Assembly: GCA_013397845.1 (NCBI GenBank) | Contig: VZTG01007436.1 | Location: forward strand, 1,276,181-1,340,180 | Length of the DNA stretch: 64,000 bases | Source of the DNA: Melanocharis versteri | Lineage: Eukaryota; Chordata; Aves; Passeriformes; Melanocharitidae | Direction: 5' to 3' | In this document: one piece after another, positions 14,601-25,850 of the stretch | Position numbering within the stretch: position 1 is the stretch's first letter | How the letters are laid out: the number at the start of each line of letters is the position of its first letter | Made by a program: the position numbers and the translations under genes | The notes under the pieces: generated by a model | Told to the model about the DNA's origin: nothing | Seen by the model: only the letters and a program-made list of their open reading frames with translations | The model's database searches: none

Positions 14601-15610
14601 TTTTTGCACAGCTTCAATGTTGACTAAGAATTGTGTAAAAGGATCAAAAAAAAGCCTCTTTCGTTGTGTTGTAATTCTTAACCATTAATAAGTAATTCCA
14701 GCTACTTCAGTTTTTATTTGGATTCTTTCTGTTCTCCTATGTTTCTTCCTCAGGAAAAAATCCTCAGTGTTTTTATATTTATCTAGGCAGCAAGTGGAAT
14801 TTGCAGCTAATCCTTGAAGTGCATAGGTGTACTCTTCACCAATGACATTTGAACTGACCCAGGACAGGCAACCTGCAAAACTAGATGATTCAATTTGCTG
14901 GTGCTTCAAGAGTGCCTTCAGCTGTGTGACTCTGCATGCATTACCAGCTCAGCCTGGTAGCTCAGGTAGTTCTGAGACCTCTGTGATGCTCCATTGCCTG
15001 CTATAAACATGCCCAGGGATGCGTATTGGGCCTGATCCTTGCAGAGACATACAGCCACTAATCCCTAATTTACCAGATAGCCTTTGGCAGTGACCTATCC
15101 GTGGGGAAGGTAAGCTCTGGCAAATCAATGGACTATGACCACCCAGCTTCACGCTGATGGGCGGGTGCGGGGGGAAGCTTTGTCCAGAAAACCCCTCATC
15201 CCTGCGGCTGATGGGCTGTGTGATAGATTAGGTCGCTCTGTCTATGTCACCTCTTTTACCACATACTGCTTTCATAGTCAGAAGTGTGTTTGTTCCAGCT
15301 GTGATGTTAAAAAGTGTAACTCTGTTTACATCTACAGGGATAGTCTGGCCAGAGCATTATTTATCATTACTGGCAAATACACTCTGTACAGACTGAAGCA
15401 CATGCATCTTGTGTATGGTTGAAGGTGTAATGTATACTCACTGTTGTTGACACTGCAACAGGCTTAGGAATAAATCTGCCTTATTTTCTGGGTGAAGGCT
15501 GTCTTTCTCCTGCTAAAATCTGACATCCAGTTCTTGTTCTGTAGCTAGTCAAGTATTATATTTCTTCTCTGTTCTCTTGCTGGTGCAGGCACCTGGTGTG
15601 GGGCGGATTC

Positions 15611-15635
15611 CATGTGTGTGATGCTCACACACATG
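15611..15635. repeat. Perfect inverted repeat, 11-base arms, 3-base loop
   Basis: CATGTGTGTGA and TCACACACATG are exact reverse complements separated by TGC. No T-run follows and no gene context is present, so a terminator role is not indicated. Confidence 0.95.
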
Positions 15636-17315
15636 CTGCTCTGCTGCCAGGAGCAAGGGACCTAATCTTTTGTGACATGAGAAGAAACTTGCTGGTACAG
15701 TACATTACTAAATGCTACAGACTGACTTCATGAAATGGGAACACCGCAGGGGAATCTGGCAAGGAAGATGTGTTTATGTAACTGAATTGAGTGTTGCAAC
15801 TGCCATCACTTAGTTCCCTTGGCTGCAGTGAGCGAGTTGTGAGAGAAAAACAATCCAAACAGAGATCTTCAGATGCTGAGGGCAGCTCTAATTACATACA
15901 AATAATTAATAAAAATGAAATGCAATATTGTTAGAAAATACAAATACCATTAATTTTCTTACATGATCATGTGTACCAAGATCATTGATAGGGACAGAAA
16001 CACTCAGGCTTTTGCACTTTTATTTGAAATACATATTGTTTGGGTGTCTTCAGCACATTCTGATATCCCAGGGTGATTCATGACACAAGAGTAATTGCAC
16101 ATAACATAAACAAGATCTGCATTAGTTGGCTCTTTTACTCAGAATCCTTTTCCAAGTCCAGATGTGTGATGTGTAAATGTTAGGAGAACAGAGTCCTTAT
16201 GAAGTAGCTTTATCAAATGCAGCTAGTCTTCCAGCAAAATGGAGAAAATATAAATTAGCACTCAAGACCTTGGTCAAATCTGGTGCATAAAATTTTACGG
16301 TTATATTTATGTTCCATATGTGCTTTGGACAAGTGCCATGTTTGTAAAGAACTGCTTCAATATTATTTTTTAAAAGTGACACTTCTAGCACAGTATCCTC
16401 TGCAAACTGTTCACTGCTTGCCATGTAAGCCATCCAGGCTCCAAATAAACTGTTCGTTTTCAGGGTCTAAACCTAAGATCAAAATGCCTTATAGAGCATG
16501 GTGATTTTCAAAACGTGGCATGGTAGATATCATATGTGGCTTCTTGAAGCACAGTTCAGAAGAGTTGATTACCCTGACTGAAAGAGGAGCATGCATGATA
16601 TAAAAATCTGACAAGAGGTAAGGAATTAGGAAGTTGTAGTATGTACGTTTGCTAGTGCTGAATATCTGTTCCGACGATTTTATAACATAATTAGGTTTTA
16701 GTATATTATGTGAGCACTACATTCCTTGTAGCTCTTTAGAAAAAAAATAAACCTCAAACCAAGGAGATTCTATAAATTTGTGCCACTTTTCAGAGGTGCC
16801 GTCCTATTTTTTCTTCATTTCCCTAAATCCATAAATAACTGTCTTTTGAAAAAAAAAAGTTCCAGTGCAGCATCTGGTGTGCTGTTATTGCCACTACTTC
16901 TGCTCTGAGAGTATAGCACTGCTGCTTTAGAATGTTCCCATTCACTTGTTACCTGGTATTTGGCCAAAAATTTATTACTAATGTAAGAGAAAGAAGTAAA
17001 TTTCTAGAGCCCAAATCAGAGTGCAGTCTGAACAAAAGAACAGCACTGAGCTGACCCTACAGCTCTTTTCAAATTTTGCATAAAATGGAAGAGACACCGC
17101 ATCTTGGAAGAAATCACTGGAATTCTTTGTGTTGGAAAGTGTGAGGCAAACTAAATAGATTGAAATAACTTCTGTTATATTTAAACACAAATGTAATGCT
17201 AGAGACAGAGGGAAAAAATAGATTATTTATACTTCGAAACACTCAGGAGGTGTGAGAAATCTGCAGTGAAGGGCTTGAGCAAGTACTTAGCTAAAAATAA
17301 CCTGTCCAAAACTGA

Positions 17316-17344
17316 ATTACTATTACTATTACTATGACTACTAA
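17316..17344 (+). repeat. (ACTATT)n simple repeat
   Basis: Three to four ATTACT units, the last one altered to ATGACT. Confidence 0.85.
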
Positions 17345-18449
17345 TTTCAGCTTCAGAATGATTTGTAGTCTTCCACTTGTTATGTATAAAATAAGAAAGG
17401 TATCAGGTGCAATTTCAGGTTCATTTGCAATATGCTTACATGTACTAAGCATATAGTAATGATTAACAAATATATAAATGTATACTAAAACATAATGTCA
17501 ATCTGTTATCTCAGTAATTAAAAAATAGTTGTGAGACAAATCCTAAAATAAATGTAGCATTTTAAAGTCATAGAATTAGAGGTTAAGTTTTAACTGTTCT
17601 GAAGTGTAGCTGAGGGTTAAAAAATTTTTCTTTGAGTCTGGAAGTACGTGGAGAATACATATATGGTTGGAATCAGAAATGGTAATTTTTTGTATCATTC
17701 TCTACCAAGTTTATAAAACTTCATTGATTGAAAACTATGATAGATTTTTATCATCCATTAGAATATACAACAGGTGCCACTAGAAGAGTGTCCTTGCTTA
17801 GCAGAGAGTTAGAGAACTGCTCTTGTAAAAAGAGCACTGTTAAAACTCAGAATTTTCTTTTATTCACATGTTGACCAAATCTTTCATTTCTCTTCTGTGT
17901 GGACTGAGTCCAAATTTTATTTTTCAGCTCAGCTTTGAAAGTTACCTGTGTGAGTTTATGAACATAGCAAATTGTACAACAACTTCAGTCATTATGCTGA
18001 AAGAAAAATGTATTTATAATTCAATATTTTATAACTAGTGAATATATCAAGTGATATCTTAAAGGGGGAACAGATAATAAGTCATTGCAACTATGTTAAC
18101 AAGGTAAAATAACTTCATAGTAACAAAAAGATCTATCAGTACTATTTAACATGGATGGTGCTGTAAACAGCATATCTCAAATTATAGCTGTAGGTCTTCA
18201 TAACCTTCAAGTGCTCAGAAAACTTGAAGGTGCCAATAAATTGTTGTATTTTAGTGGCTGGGATTCCATTGCAGGCACCTTGTTTTTCACTAGCTGGAAG
18301 TCTAGTGAATAAAATTGCTTGTGAAAACCACTGATTTAACAAGGAAGGGCTTGGAAAATGGGTGCATATGGAAAACTGAAACACAGAAAGTTTTGGAAAG
18401 GGAGATCACATATGTTTTGTCATAATCTATATATGCATTTGTGAAAGTC

Positions 18450-18475
18450 ATATATGTATATATGTGTGTGTACAT
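18450..18475. repeat. AT/GT dinucleotide-rich tract
   Basis: CATATATGTATATATG is followed by GTGTGTGTACAT, an alternating purine-pyrimidine stretch. Confidence 0.75.
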
Positions 18476-19434
18476 AAAGTTAGATTAACAGGGAAGGCAA
18501 ATACCCGACAGGCAAAACCACAATGAATTCAGCATATCCGTATTACTGCTGCACATCCAGTGCATCTTGGGGCAAATGATCATATTGAAAGAAAGGGATC
18601 TGCATAGTTATCCATGGAATAATGCTTTGCTTAACTATGCACTTTTGACAAAGAAGTTGTTGTCGTAATTTTGATGTTGCATATTAGGTGAAGGATTGCT
18701 GATCTTTGATGCAGGAATGTAATTTTCCATAATTACAATATCTAATTTCAATTTTTTCCCTATAGGAATTAATGCATATTAATACACCATTTTATTATTT
18801 TAATTTTTTTTACCTCTTACTTTTTATTGTTTTCTTCTTTTTTCTTTTTTCACGAGTGTGGTGTCTTAAAAGTAAAATGGAATGCTGAGTATGCTTGTAG
18901 TTTCATTTCTGTCATAGGAATTCTGAACCCCACTTCAAGAAAAATGGCTTTCATGTTTGAAAGCATAATAACAAAACCAACCAATAGGATAGTCATGATC
19001 TTTTTTACCTAAGCTAAATTTTAAAGGAAAAAGCAATTATAATGAAATGAGAGTGATTTGAATGCATGAAGCAATTGGTTATGGATAATTTGAATGTCTG
19101 CTCCCAAGCATATTATAACCCACATGAACCCTTTAATGGACTTATATGTTTCCTTCACCTTTGGTGTGCTGAACAGCAGTGGCTAGCAGTCCTTTGGCCA
19201 GCGGAAGCTGGAGGGAGGAATTTTCCAAGTCTCTGAGAGATCTTGCTTATTTGTCAGAGCACCAAGTTGTGATTTATTTGTACTTTGTGACCGTCCATAC
19301 CCTGCTAGGCAGCTGTGGTTAATTGCTTGGTTTCTTTAGCGGTTTCTTTTCCATACTAACATTTATGTGACTTTTCTGTGTTTATCAATAAGTCATTGAT
19401 TAAGTCTCCCTGTCTGCCCTAGCCCCGGCATGGA

Positions 19435-19489
19435 TTTTATCCCATGCTTGCTACTATCTTAATTTTATCCCAAGTAGCTACTATCTTAA
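19435..19489. repeat. 27/28-base tandem duplication
   Basis: TTTTATCCCATGCTTGCTAC plus TATCTTAA (19435-19462) is followed directly by TTTTATCCCAAGTAGCTACT plus ATCTTAA (19463-19489). The two copies differ by a few bases. The pair ends 15 bases before the recognisable start of the CR1 copy at 19505. Confidence 0.88.
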
Positions 19490-19504
19490 TTCAAAGTATA
19501 ATAT

Positions 19505-20291
19505 CAAATTTCAAAGACCTTGACAGAGGGAAGAAATGGCCTGATGGGAATCTCATGAAGTTCAGCTAATGGAAATGGAAGATCCTCTTACCTGGGGTTG
19601 AATGTTGGTCCCAGGACAGGCTGGGAACCAGTCGGGTAGAAAGCAGCTTTGCAAAAGCGGACCTCAGAATTTCAGTGGGAAAAAAAGGATATGAGGCAGT
19701 GATGTGTCTGCACAGCAAGGAAGGAAGAGCACAGCATCACAGGCTGCATTAGGAAGAGCCTTGCCAGCAGGTGGCGGGGGGCAGTAGTCCCTCCCCTCTG
19801 CTCAGCCCTGATGAGATGTATCTGTAGTGTTGGGTCCGGTTCTGGGCTCCTAGCATGAAAAAGGCATAGACTTACTGGAGTGATGCCACCAAAGGGCCAC
19901 AAAGATGATTGAGGGTTGGAGCATCTGTTGCATGAGGAGGGGAGACAGAGCCTCAACAAGAGGAGGCTAAGGGAGGTCTTATCAATGCACACTAACGAGA
20001 GGTAGTAAATAAAATGGAGGCCGGCTCTTTACAGCAGTGGGCGGTGACACAACAAGAGGCACCAGGCACACATTCAACTACAGAAATTTCATTTAAGCAT
20101 GAGAAAAAAGCTGTGCTGTGATGGTGGTCAAGTGTTGGAACAGATTTTCCAGAAAGGCTGTGGAGACTCCATCCTTGAAAATATTCAAAACCCAGTGGTC
20201 CTGGGCAGCCTGCTTTAGCTGACCCTGCTTGAGCAATGAGGTTGGACTCTGTTGAAGATGTGTAGAGGCCCCTCCCAAACTCAACCACTGC
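19505..20291 (+). mobile_element. CR1 LINE, 5'-truncated copy, degraded
   Basis: This is a non-LTR retrotransposon of the CR1 family in + orientation. Characteristic CR1 phrases occur in the right order: GGTTCTGGGCTCCT, GGGCCACAAAGATGATTGAGG, CTTATCAATG, TTGGAACAG, GGCTGTGGAGACTCCATCC, ATATTCAAAACCC and TGACCCTGCTTGAGCA. The upstream part covers the C-terminal reverse-transcriptase coding region of CR1, and the downstream part the 3' region. Many substitutions and indels have destroyed the frame, and the terminal 8-base repeats of the ATTCTGTG type are not recognisable. The limits are judged by eye from remembered CR1 consensus text. ORFs on either strand here are shadows of the element. Confidence 0.93.
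19764..19777 (+). promoter_or_regulatory. Candidate CTCF-binding motif inside CR1
   Basis: CCAGCAGGTGGCGG fits all 14 positions of the CTCF core CCASYAGRKGGCRS. It lies in the CR1 copy, where the usual CR1 text is GCCAGCAGGTCGAGGGAGG, so a small change in the element appears to have created it. Same orientation as the motif at 57417. Confidence 0.45.
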
Positions 20292-23200
20292 GTGTCTTTT
20301 GTAATACCATTTTAAAATATGTTAGAATCACATCCCTTTAATTTCTTTGTTTGACTATTCTTTCGATCTCTGATCTGTTTGAGCCTGTCTCAAGTTTAGG
20401 ATGGCTTCTAACAGAAAAATAAACATACCCAAACTCCCTCATCCATAAACACTTAATGGTCAAAAGCAGTTAAATTCTAATTTCTATGGATTTTAAAAAA
20501 ATTGATCCAAGAAATTAGCAACTTGTCCAAGATAATAAATAGTGCCTTAGTCACATCTGAAATTAGAGTTTATGTTCTTCCCTCAGGACCACAGTGATCT
20601 AACTGTGGTCAGATTGAAATGTTGTTTTTCCATGCAATGACCATGTTGTGAGAGAGCACTGCTGGTACAGACTCAGAACTAGGTTTTTTCTTCCATAAAG
20701 TAGCAACAGTTAGCTAAAACTGAAAATTTCAGAAAACAGAATTCACCTTGAGTATTCGTATCTAGAACACATATATAAATGCATCATTGAATTTTCATTA
20801 AACAGCACAAGAAATTCCAGTAAGAATCCTAAAGTCAACTGCGTTTGAAATTCATTGAAAGAATAAAATATGTAATTTGAAGATCAGTTAAAAAGTTATT
20901 GTTATTGCTGAAGATTGCAGTGAGCAACTTTATTTTCTTGCTAAATTTAACAAGCAGAGCAAGCCCAGCACATGAAGAATGTGGCACAATGATTGCTTTT
21001 TACAGAGTTCCCAATGCCACAGCCTCAGTTATAATTCTAAATGGCTGTGCATGACATCACACTAAACAAAGTATATAAAACAACTCAATTTCACTGCTAA
21101 AAATACGTTAACCTTTTACCAGGACTAGAGACAATCCTGCTGCATCCTAGCACTTTTAGCACAGTATCTGATTATTCTCTTCATCTGAAATTGCTAGATG
21201 AGAATGTCTTGTCTGATTTCAGGCTAGTTTGAGCGGTTACAATCATAGGAGGCCTCATTGAAAACGATGCAATCTTTTATTTCTGTTTGTCACCCTCCAG
21301 CCAGAAAGTTAGCACTGGGAGCAATCAATGAACAGTATTAAAGACTTCAAAAGACCCCACACATCTTTTATTTTTATATACAAATAAAACTCTTATCTTC
21401 TGGCTATTAATTTTAAGATATTTGTGTTCATTTTTATTATATTCTCCTGATTCAATGATATTTAAGGAAGAGGTGTATTTTTTTCTTCTTCCTCACTTCC
21501 GATGATGATGCATTTATTTTTAAGGTAGAAACAGACATGTTTGTATAGAGAAATGGTGTAAAGCAATATTGTTCACTAATTTGATGCTTGTAGTGTGAGG
21601 AGAAAGACACATACAGAGTCATAGGTAGTTCAGTTCTTTAGGTAAGGATGTAAGATAGACATGTAAGTAAAAGCACTTTATCCATCATAAAATTTCAAAA
21701 TGGCTCAGAGGCACATCCCTGCTGCAGCCGTTGCAGACCCTGTAATGGCATTAAGCTCTGACTCAGGGTGATTGTTTCCACAGAAGATTCTGGCAGGAAC
21801 TATAGTTCTGGTAGTAACCTGAATAGGAGAATAAATAACTTGAATATTAATGAATTGTGCATGATACAGACACTCCAAGGTGAACCCAAGCAGGACAGGA
21901 AATATGTTTCTTTCTCAATTCTTTTTGCACTAGGCTTTTTCAGACAAAACCTTCTGGTACTTTGCCAGAACCCCCTCTGAACACTACAACTTTAACCCCA
22001 TATGGTATTTACACTTATTCTGATTATTCACTTGAACTAATTCTTATTATTTTATATTTTCAGCTGCTGGGTGAAGCCAGTGTACATGTATTTACCAGTA
22101 TATTTAGTATTTCTGGAGCAAGCTGAAATAATATTTTAGGATATGATATGAATTCTCGCTGTCTATCCTTTATTAAAAAAACCCAAAACTATTTTGGGGT
22201 CTAGCACTGCTCATATGAAAAGGAAAATGGGGTAAAAAACCCCTCAGTGTGCCTTTTTGATAATCTGCCCATCCAGTTGATGCCAGCTGTGGTTTTTTTC
22301 AGTAGTAACCAGCGAGGAGTGGATACTTGCTGGTTCTCAGTGTTGATTCTCAAGCTGTGTGCGGGGTCTGTCCATTCTCTGACCACTTTTATTGATCTTC
22401 TCTGAAACATGAACAGGTTTACACTGCTGACTGAATCAAGGATTAGTCCTCTGTGTTGTCAGACAAAAATAATATTGAAGCGTTACATCCGTGTAACACA
22501 TCCCCAAGCATAGCGCAAACTTTCTCAGCTGTAGCAGAGTTTCACCATTTGTTTCAGAAAATATACTGGGTGGTTCTTTTGTCTTCTGTTCTCAAACTCT
22601 TGTATGACCCATATTAAAGCAACTCTCTCTGAGGAAAAGAAAAAAAGGAAAAGCATGAAAATACTTTTGCCTTTGAGCCTTTAATGCGTATATAAATGGC
22701 CATTTTTTAATAAAGGCATATGAGCTTGTATTGCCTTTACACAGTGAAATGTAGTAATAGTTGACCTTAAAGTAATGCCTGTCTAATTCAGAATCCAATG
22801 ACATAAAAGGCTGGATAGGACTATCTACAGTGTTTTGGTAACCACTGTTTAGTGCTGAATGAAGATGAACACGTGTATCTTACCACTAACTACAATAAAT
22901 GTGCTGTTGGCAATAAAGGGTAGTGATCCAGCTGGAACTGTGTCCTGTAGACTTTTCATCCATTCATTTGAAATAGCAGAATAATAGCAGCAATTTGTTG
23001 AAATCATGTTTTCAACTGATCAGCAGAGTCTTTAGCAAAATCTACCTCTGATTCCTTAGGTAGGTCATGATTATCATTGCCCTAGCTTTGACATCACCCC
23101 TATTTGCATCACATGAAAGTACCTGTAGTTCTTGTATGCTGTTAATTCACCATGTTAAGAACTGTGGATTTGTTGTGGTATCTGTGTGTGTGTGTATAAA

Positions 23201-23940
23201 TATGAATCTATTATTTTCTTAAAATTGGGACAGGGAATAAAAACAGATTTACCTTAGTTTGGGTTTGTGAAGCATATACAGAAAAAAGTGGTATAAAGAC
23301 AGATCATACTGCTGCATGTTCATGGGCTGCATTAAATACCTGGATTTGATAGAAGAACACCACACCAACTCTGCCATGAAGTTAGTGGATGTGGTTATGA
23401 CATCTTTGTTATAATTCAAAGGCAACAATTGAAAATCCATTGTCCTCTCTGTGCCTTAAGCCCCATTTCTGGGGTCATATTTAGCATAACCTGGACTGAA
23501 GCTGGAAGAGTGGAAAACACACAGCTCACTAGGTCTCTTTATTAAAAACTAGCTTATCTCCTGCGCTGTGACAAGTTTTTTAGGAAGGAAATACCAAAAG
23601 GAGAGCACATGGTGATCATGATAATTCAGTCTTCATGACTTATCTTCCAAGAAAAAAAGGAAGGAGATTTTAACAAAAGAGGATTTTTTTTTTTTTGGTC
23701 CATACTCAGATTTACCAGGCATAACAGATACTACTGAAATCGGAGGTTCTCAGTACCTATGACATATATAAAACAAGGGCATAGAAAGTTCCTTGCTAGG
23801 GACAGGGGGAGATGGTGGAAAGGACAGACTGATAGAAGGACAAATGTGCCTACTTAAGGAAAGGTGAACTACAAGTCTTAATAATTATACTACAGTAAAG
23901 AGTCATGTCTCTGTTGTGCAGAGAGACAAATCATATATGA

Positions 23941-23977
23941 TTTTTTTTTTGTTTGGTTTGGTTTTGGTTTTGGTTTT
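23941..23977 (+). repeat. T-run and (GGTTTT)n-like tract
   Basis: Ten T are followed by GTTTGG, GTTTGG and repeated GGTTTT units. This is low-complexity sequence inside an intron. Confidence 0.9.
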
Positions 23978-25745
23978 ACTAGTCTGCTGTCCTTTAGGAA
24001 ATCATGAATAAAATTGTCTTTTTCAGGAATACAAATCTTCAGCATTTACCTCTAAGAAAGGATATTATCAATCTAAACCAGTTTTGATTATTTGAGTCTG
24101 TCTTGTACAGATTGAAGTTGTAGATATGAGTGGGCATCACTTGTACAAAAATCTTCCCTATATCCTCATTTATTTATTTCAGTTGTCAACCATTTCATTT
24201 AGATAACAGGGTTTTAATGTTAGAGATTTGTGAAAGTAACTTTGTTGCCACAAACAGTACAATCTGTAGAAAAGCAAGGGAAGATGCAAAGAACACAAAG
24301 TTACACCAGGATTGGGGATGAACTCAGGAGTGGGATGAATGGTAGTAAATGATTATACTGAAAAAAAAAGGGAATTACCTGTGCGAGATAATCATAGCAC
24401 TCAGTGTGTTCAAGAAAAGAATGTAAATAGATGAAAACTAACAATCCATACTTCTGAAATGTAGGAAGGGAGGGAAATGTTTAAGAGTCATTTTTAGAAG
24501 ATTTTAGCAGTCTAGAAAGGCTTGAGACCTAGTACGGTACAGTGTTGGAAGTACTATTCAAATTACAATCAAACATAGTTGTTACCAGTAGGAATTGTCC
24601 CATCAAATGCAGATAAAAAGTAAATGGTCCTCATGGTCATTTACTATTTCTCACTGAGCGAGTCCACACGAGTTTGCTTTTTTATTTCTTTTTGTTGTTA
24701 TGCACTCTGCTCTGCACCGGGCTGCAAGGACCTTCCTCTGCAGTTACACATGCTCTGTGTGTGTGCGGGCTTGAGATTGCATTGATTCGTGGGCTGGGCT
24801 GAACCCTCTGCGTCACAGACTTTGCTGTGCAGAGAAAAGAGGATGGTATTCCTGAAAATGTAAATGGGGTATATTTTGGGTAGGTCAGGAAGTTTACAGT
24901 TAATGAAGTAGGAACTCCCTCAAAACCTGTCAGTAATCTCCCAATTAAAAACAGTATTTCAAATCCAGAGGATAGTACTGTAATATGTGAGTTGAGGTTA
25001 TTCTGTGAGATGTTTTCCCTACCAAGAAGGATGGCAGGGGAGGGATTATTTTCCATGTCCCCTGCATTTGCTTTTTTGTGTAATTACGGGAAATGCATTC
25101 AGTGTGCAAGGATATCATTGCTGTCCTGCTGTTTTATCATTTCTTTATGAGATAATGTTGATTTCGGCAATGAAATGCAAATTTAGTTTTCAGTGCTCCT
25201 TTTTTTTCCATACAAAGGTTAAAATGCGTATTATAGATAATAATGTTGTTGGTGTTTTTGAAACAGCCTTTGTCAGCTAATTTTGGCAATACATGGTTTC
25301 AAATGCTGTTCAATACAACTGCATGAGTTTTATGGTGGCCTACATGAATTAATTTTAACCCATTATGCATGTTGTTTCCATTTTGACCGTAATTTGATCA
25401 AGTAATCATAAAACCTTGGTACCAACAAAAATAAATGTGGATGTGTCAAGAATATTCAATATATGGCGTACTTTCTGTGTCTCATGGCAAGCTGAACATG
25501 CAATTATTGAAGTTGAGCCATCTTAACTCTATAATCATAAAAGTATTCTGACACAAGGGGCTGACATAGGATTATATGTTACTCCTAGGACTGCAGAGGC
25601 TGATGGATTCTGTGTTTGGAGGGTATGTTTCTGTTTACTTCTAAACAAATAGTTTGTACTGCTGCTGATAAAAGGGCTCAGGCTTTTAACAAGCCCCGTT
25701 AAAATTAGCCTGTGTGTAGATTATAAACAGTTCCTTTTACTGAAT

Positions 25746-25850
25746 GCTGGGGCTCAGACAGCAATAAAATACGTGCAAGAATGGAAATAGTTTTCAGCTG
25801 GGACTCCAACAGCAGTAAAATACATGCAAGAATGGAAATAGTTTTCAGCT
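25746..25850. repeat. 51-base tandem duplication (two copies)
   Basis: Two head-to-tail copies, 25746-25799 and 25797-25850, share GCTGGG at the start, AGCA(A/G)TAAAATAC(G/A)TGCA in the middle and AGAATGGAAATAGTTTTCAG at the end. The period is 51 bases, with a 3-base overlap. The second half of each unit is identical; the first half has a few substitutions and small indels. Confidence 0.92.

Noticed and set aside
19672..20288. Minus-strand ORFs of 63-106 codons
   Set aside because: Antisense shadows of the CR1 copy at 19505-20291.
24682..25056. 124-codon - strand ORF
   Set aside because: No domain, no splice or promoter context, and no known protein similarity that I can recognise.
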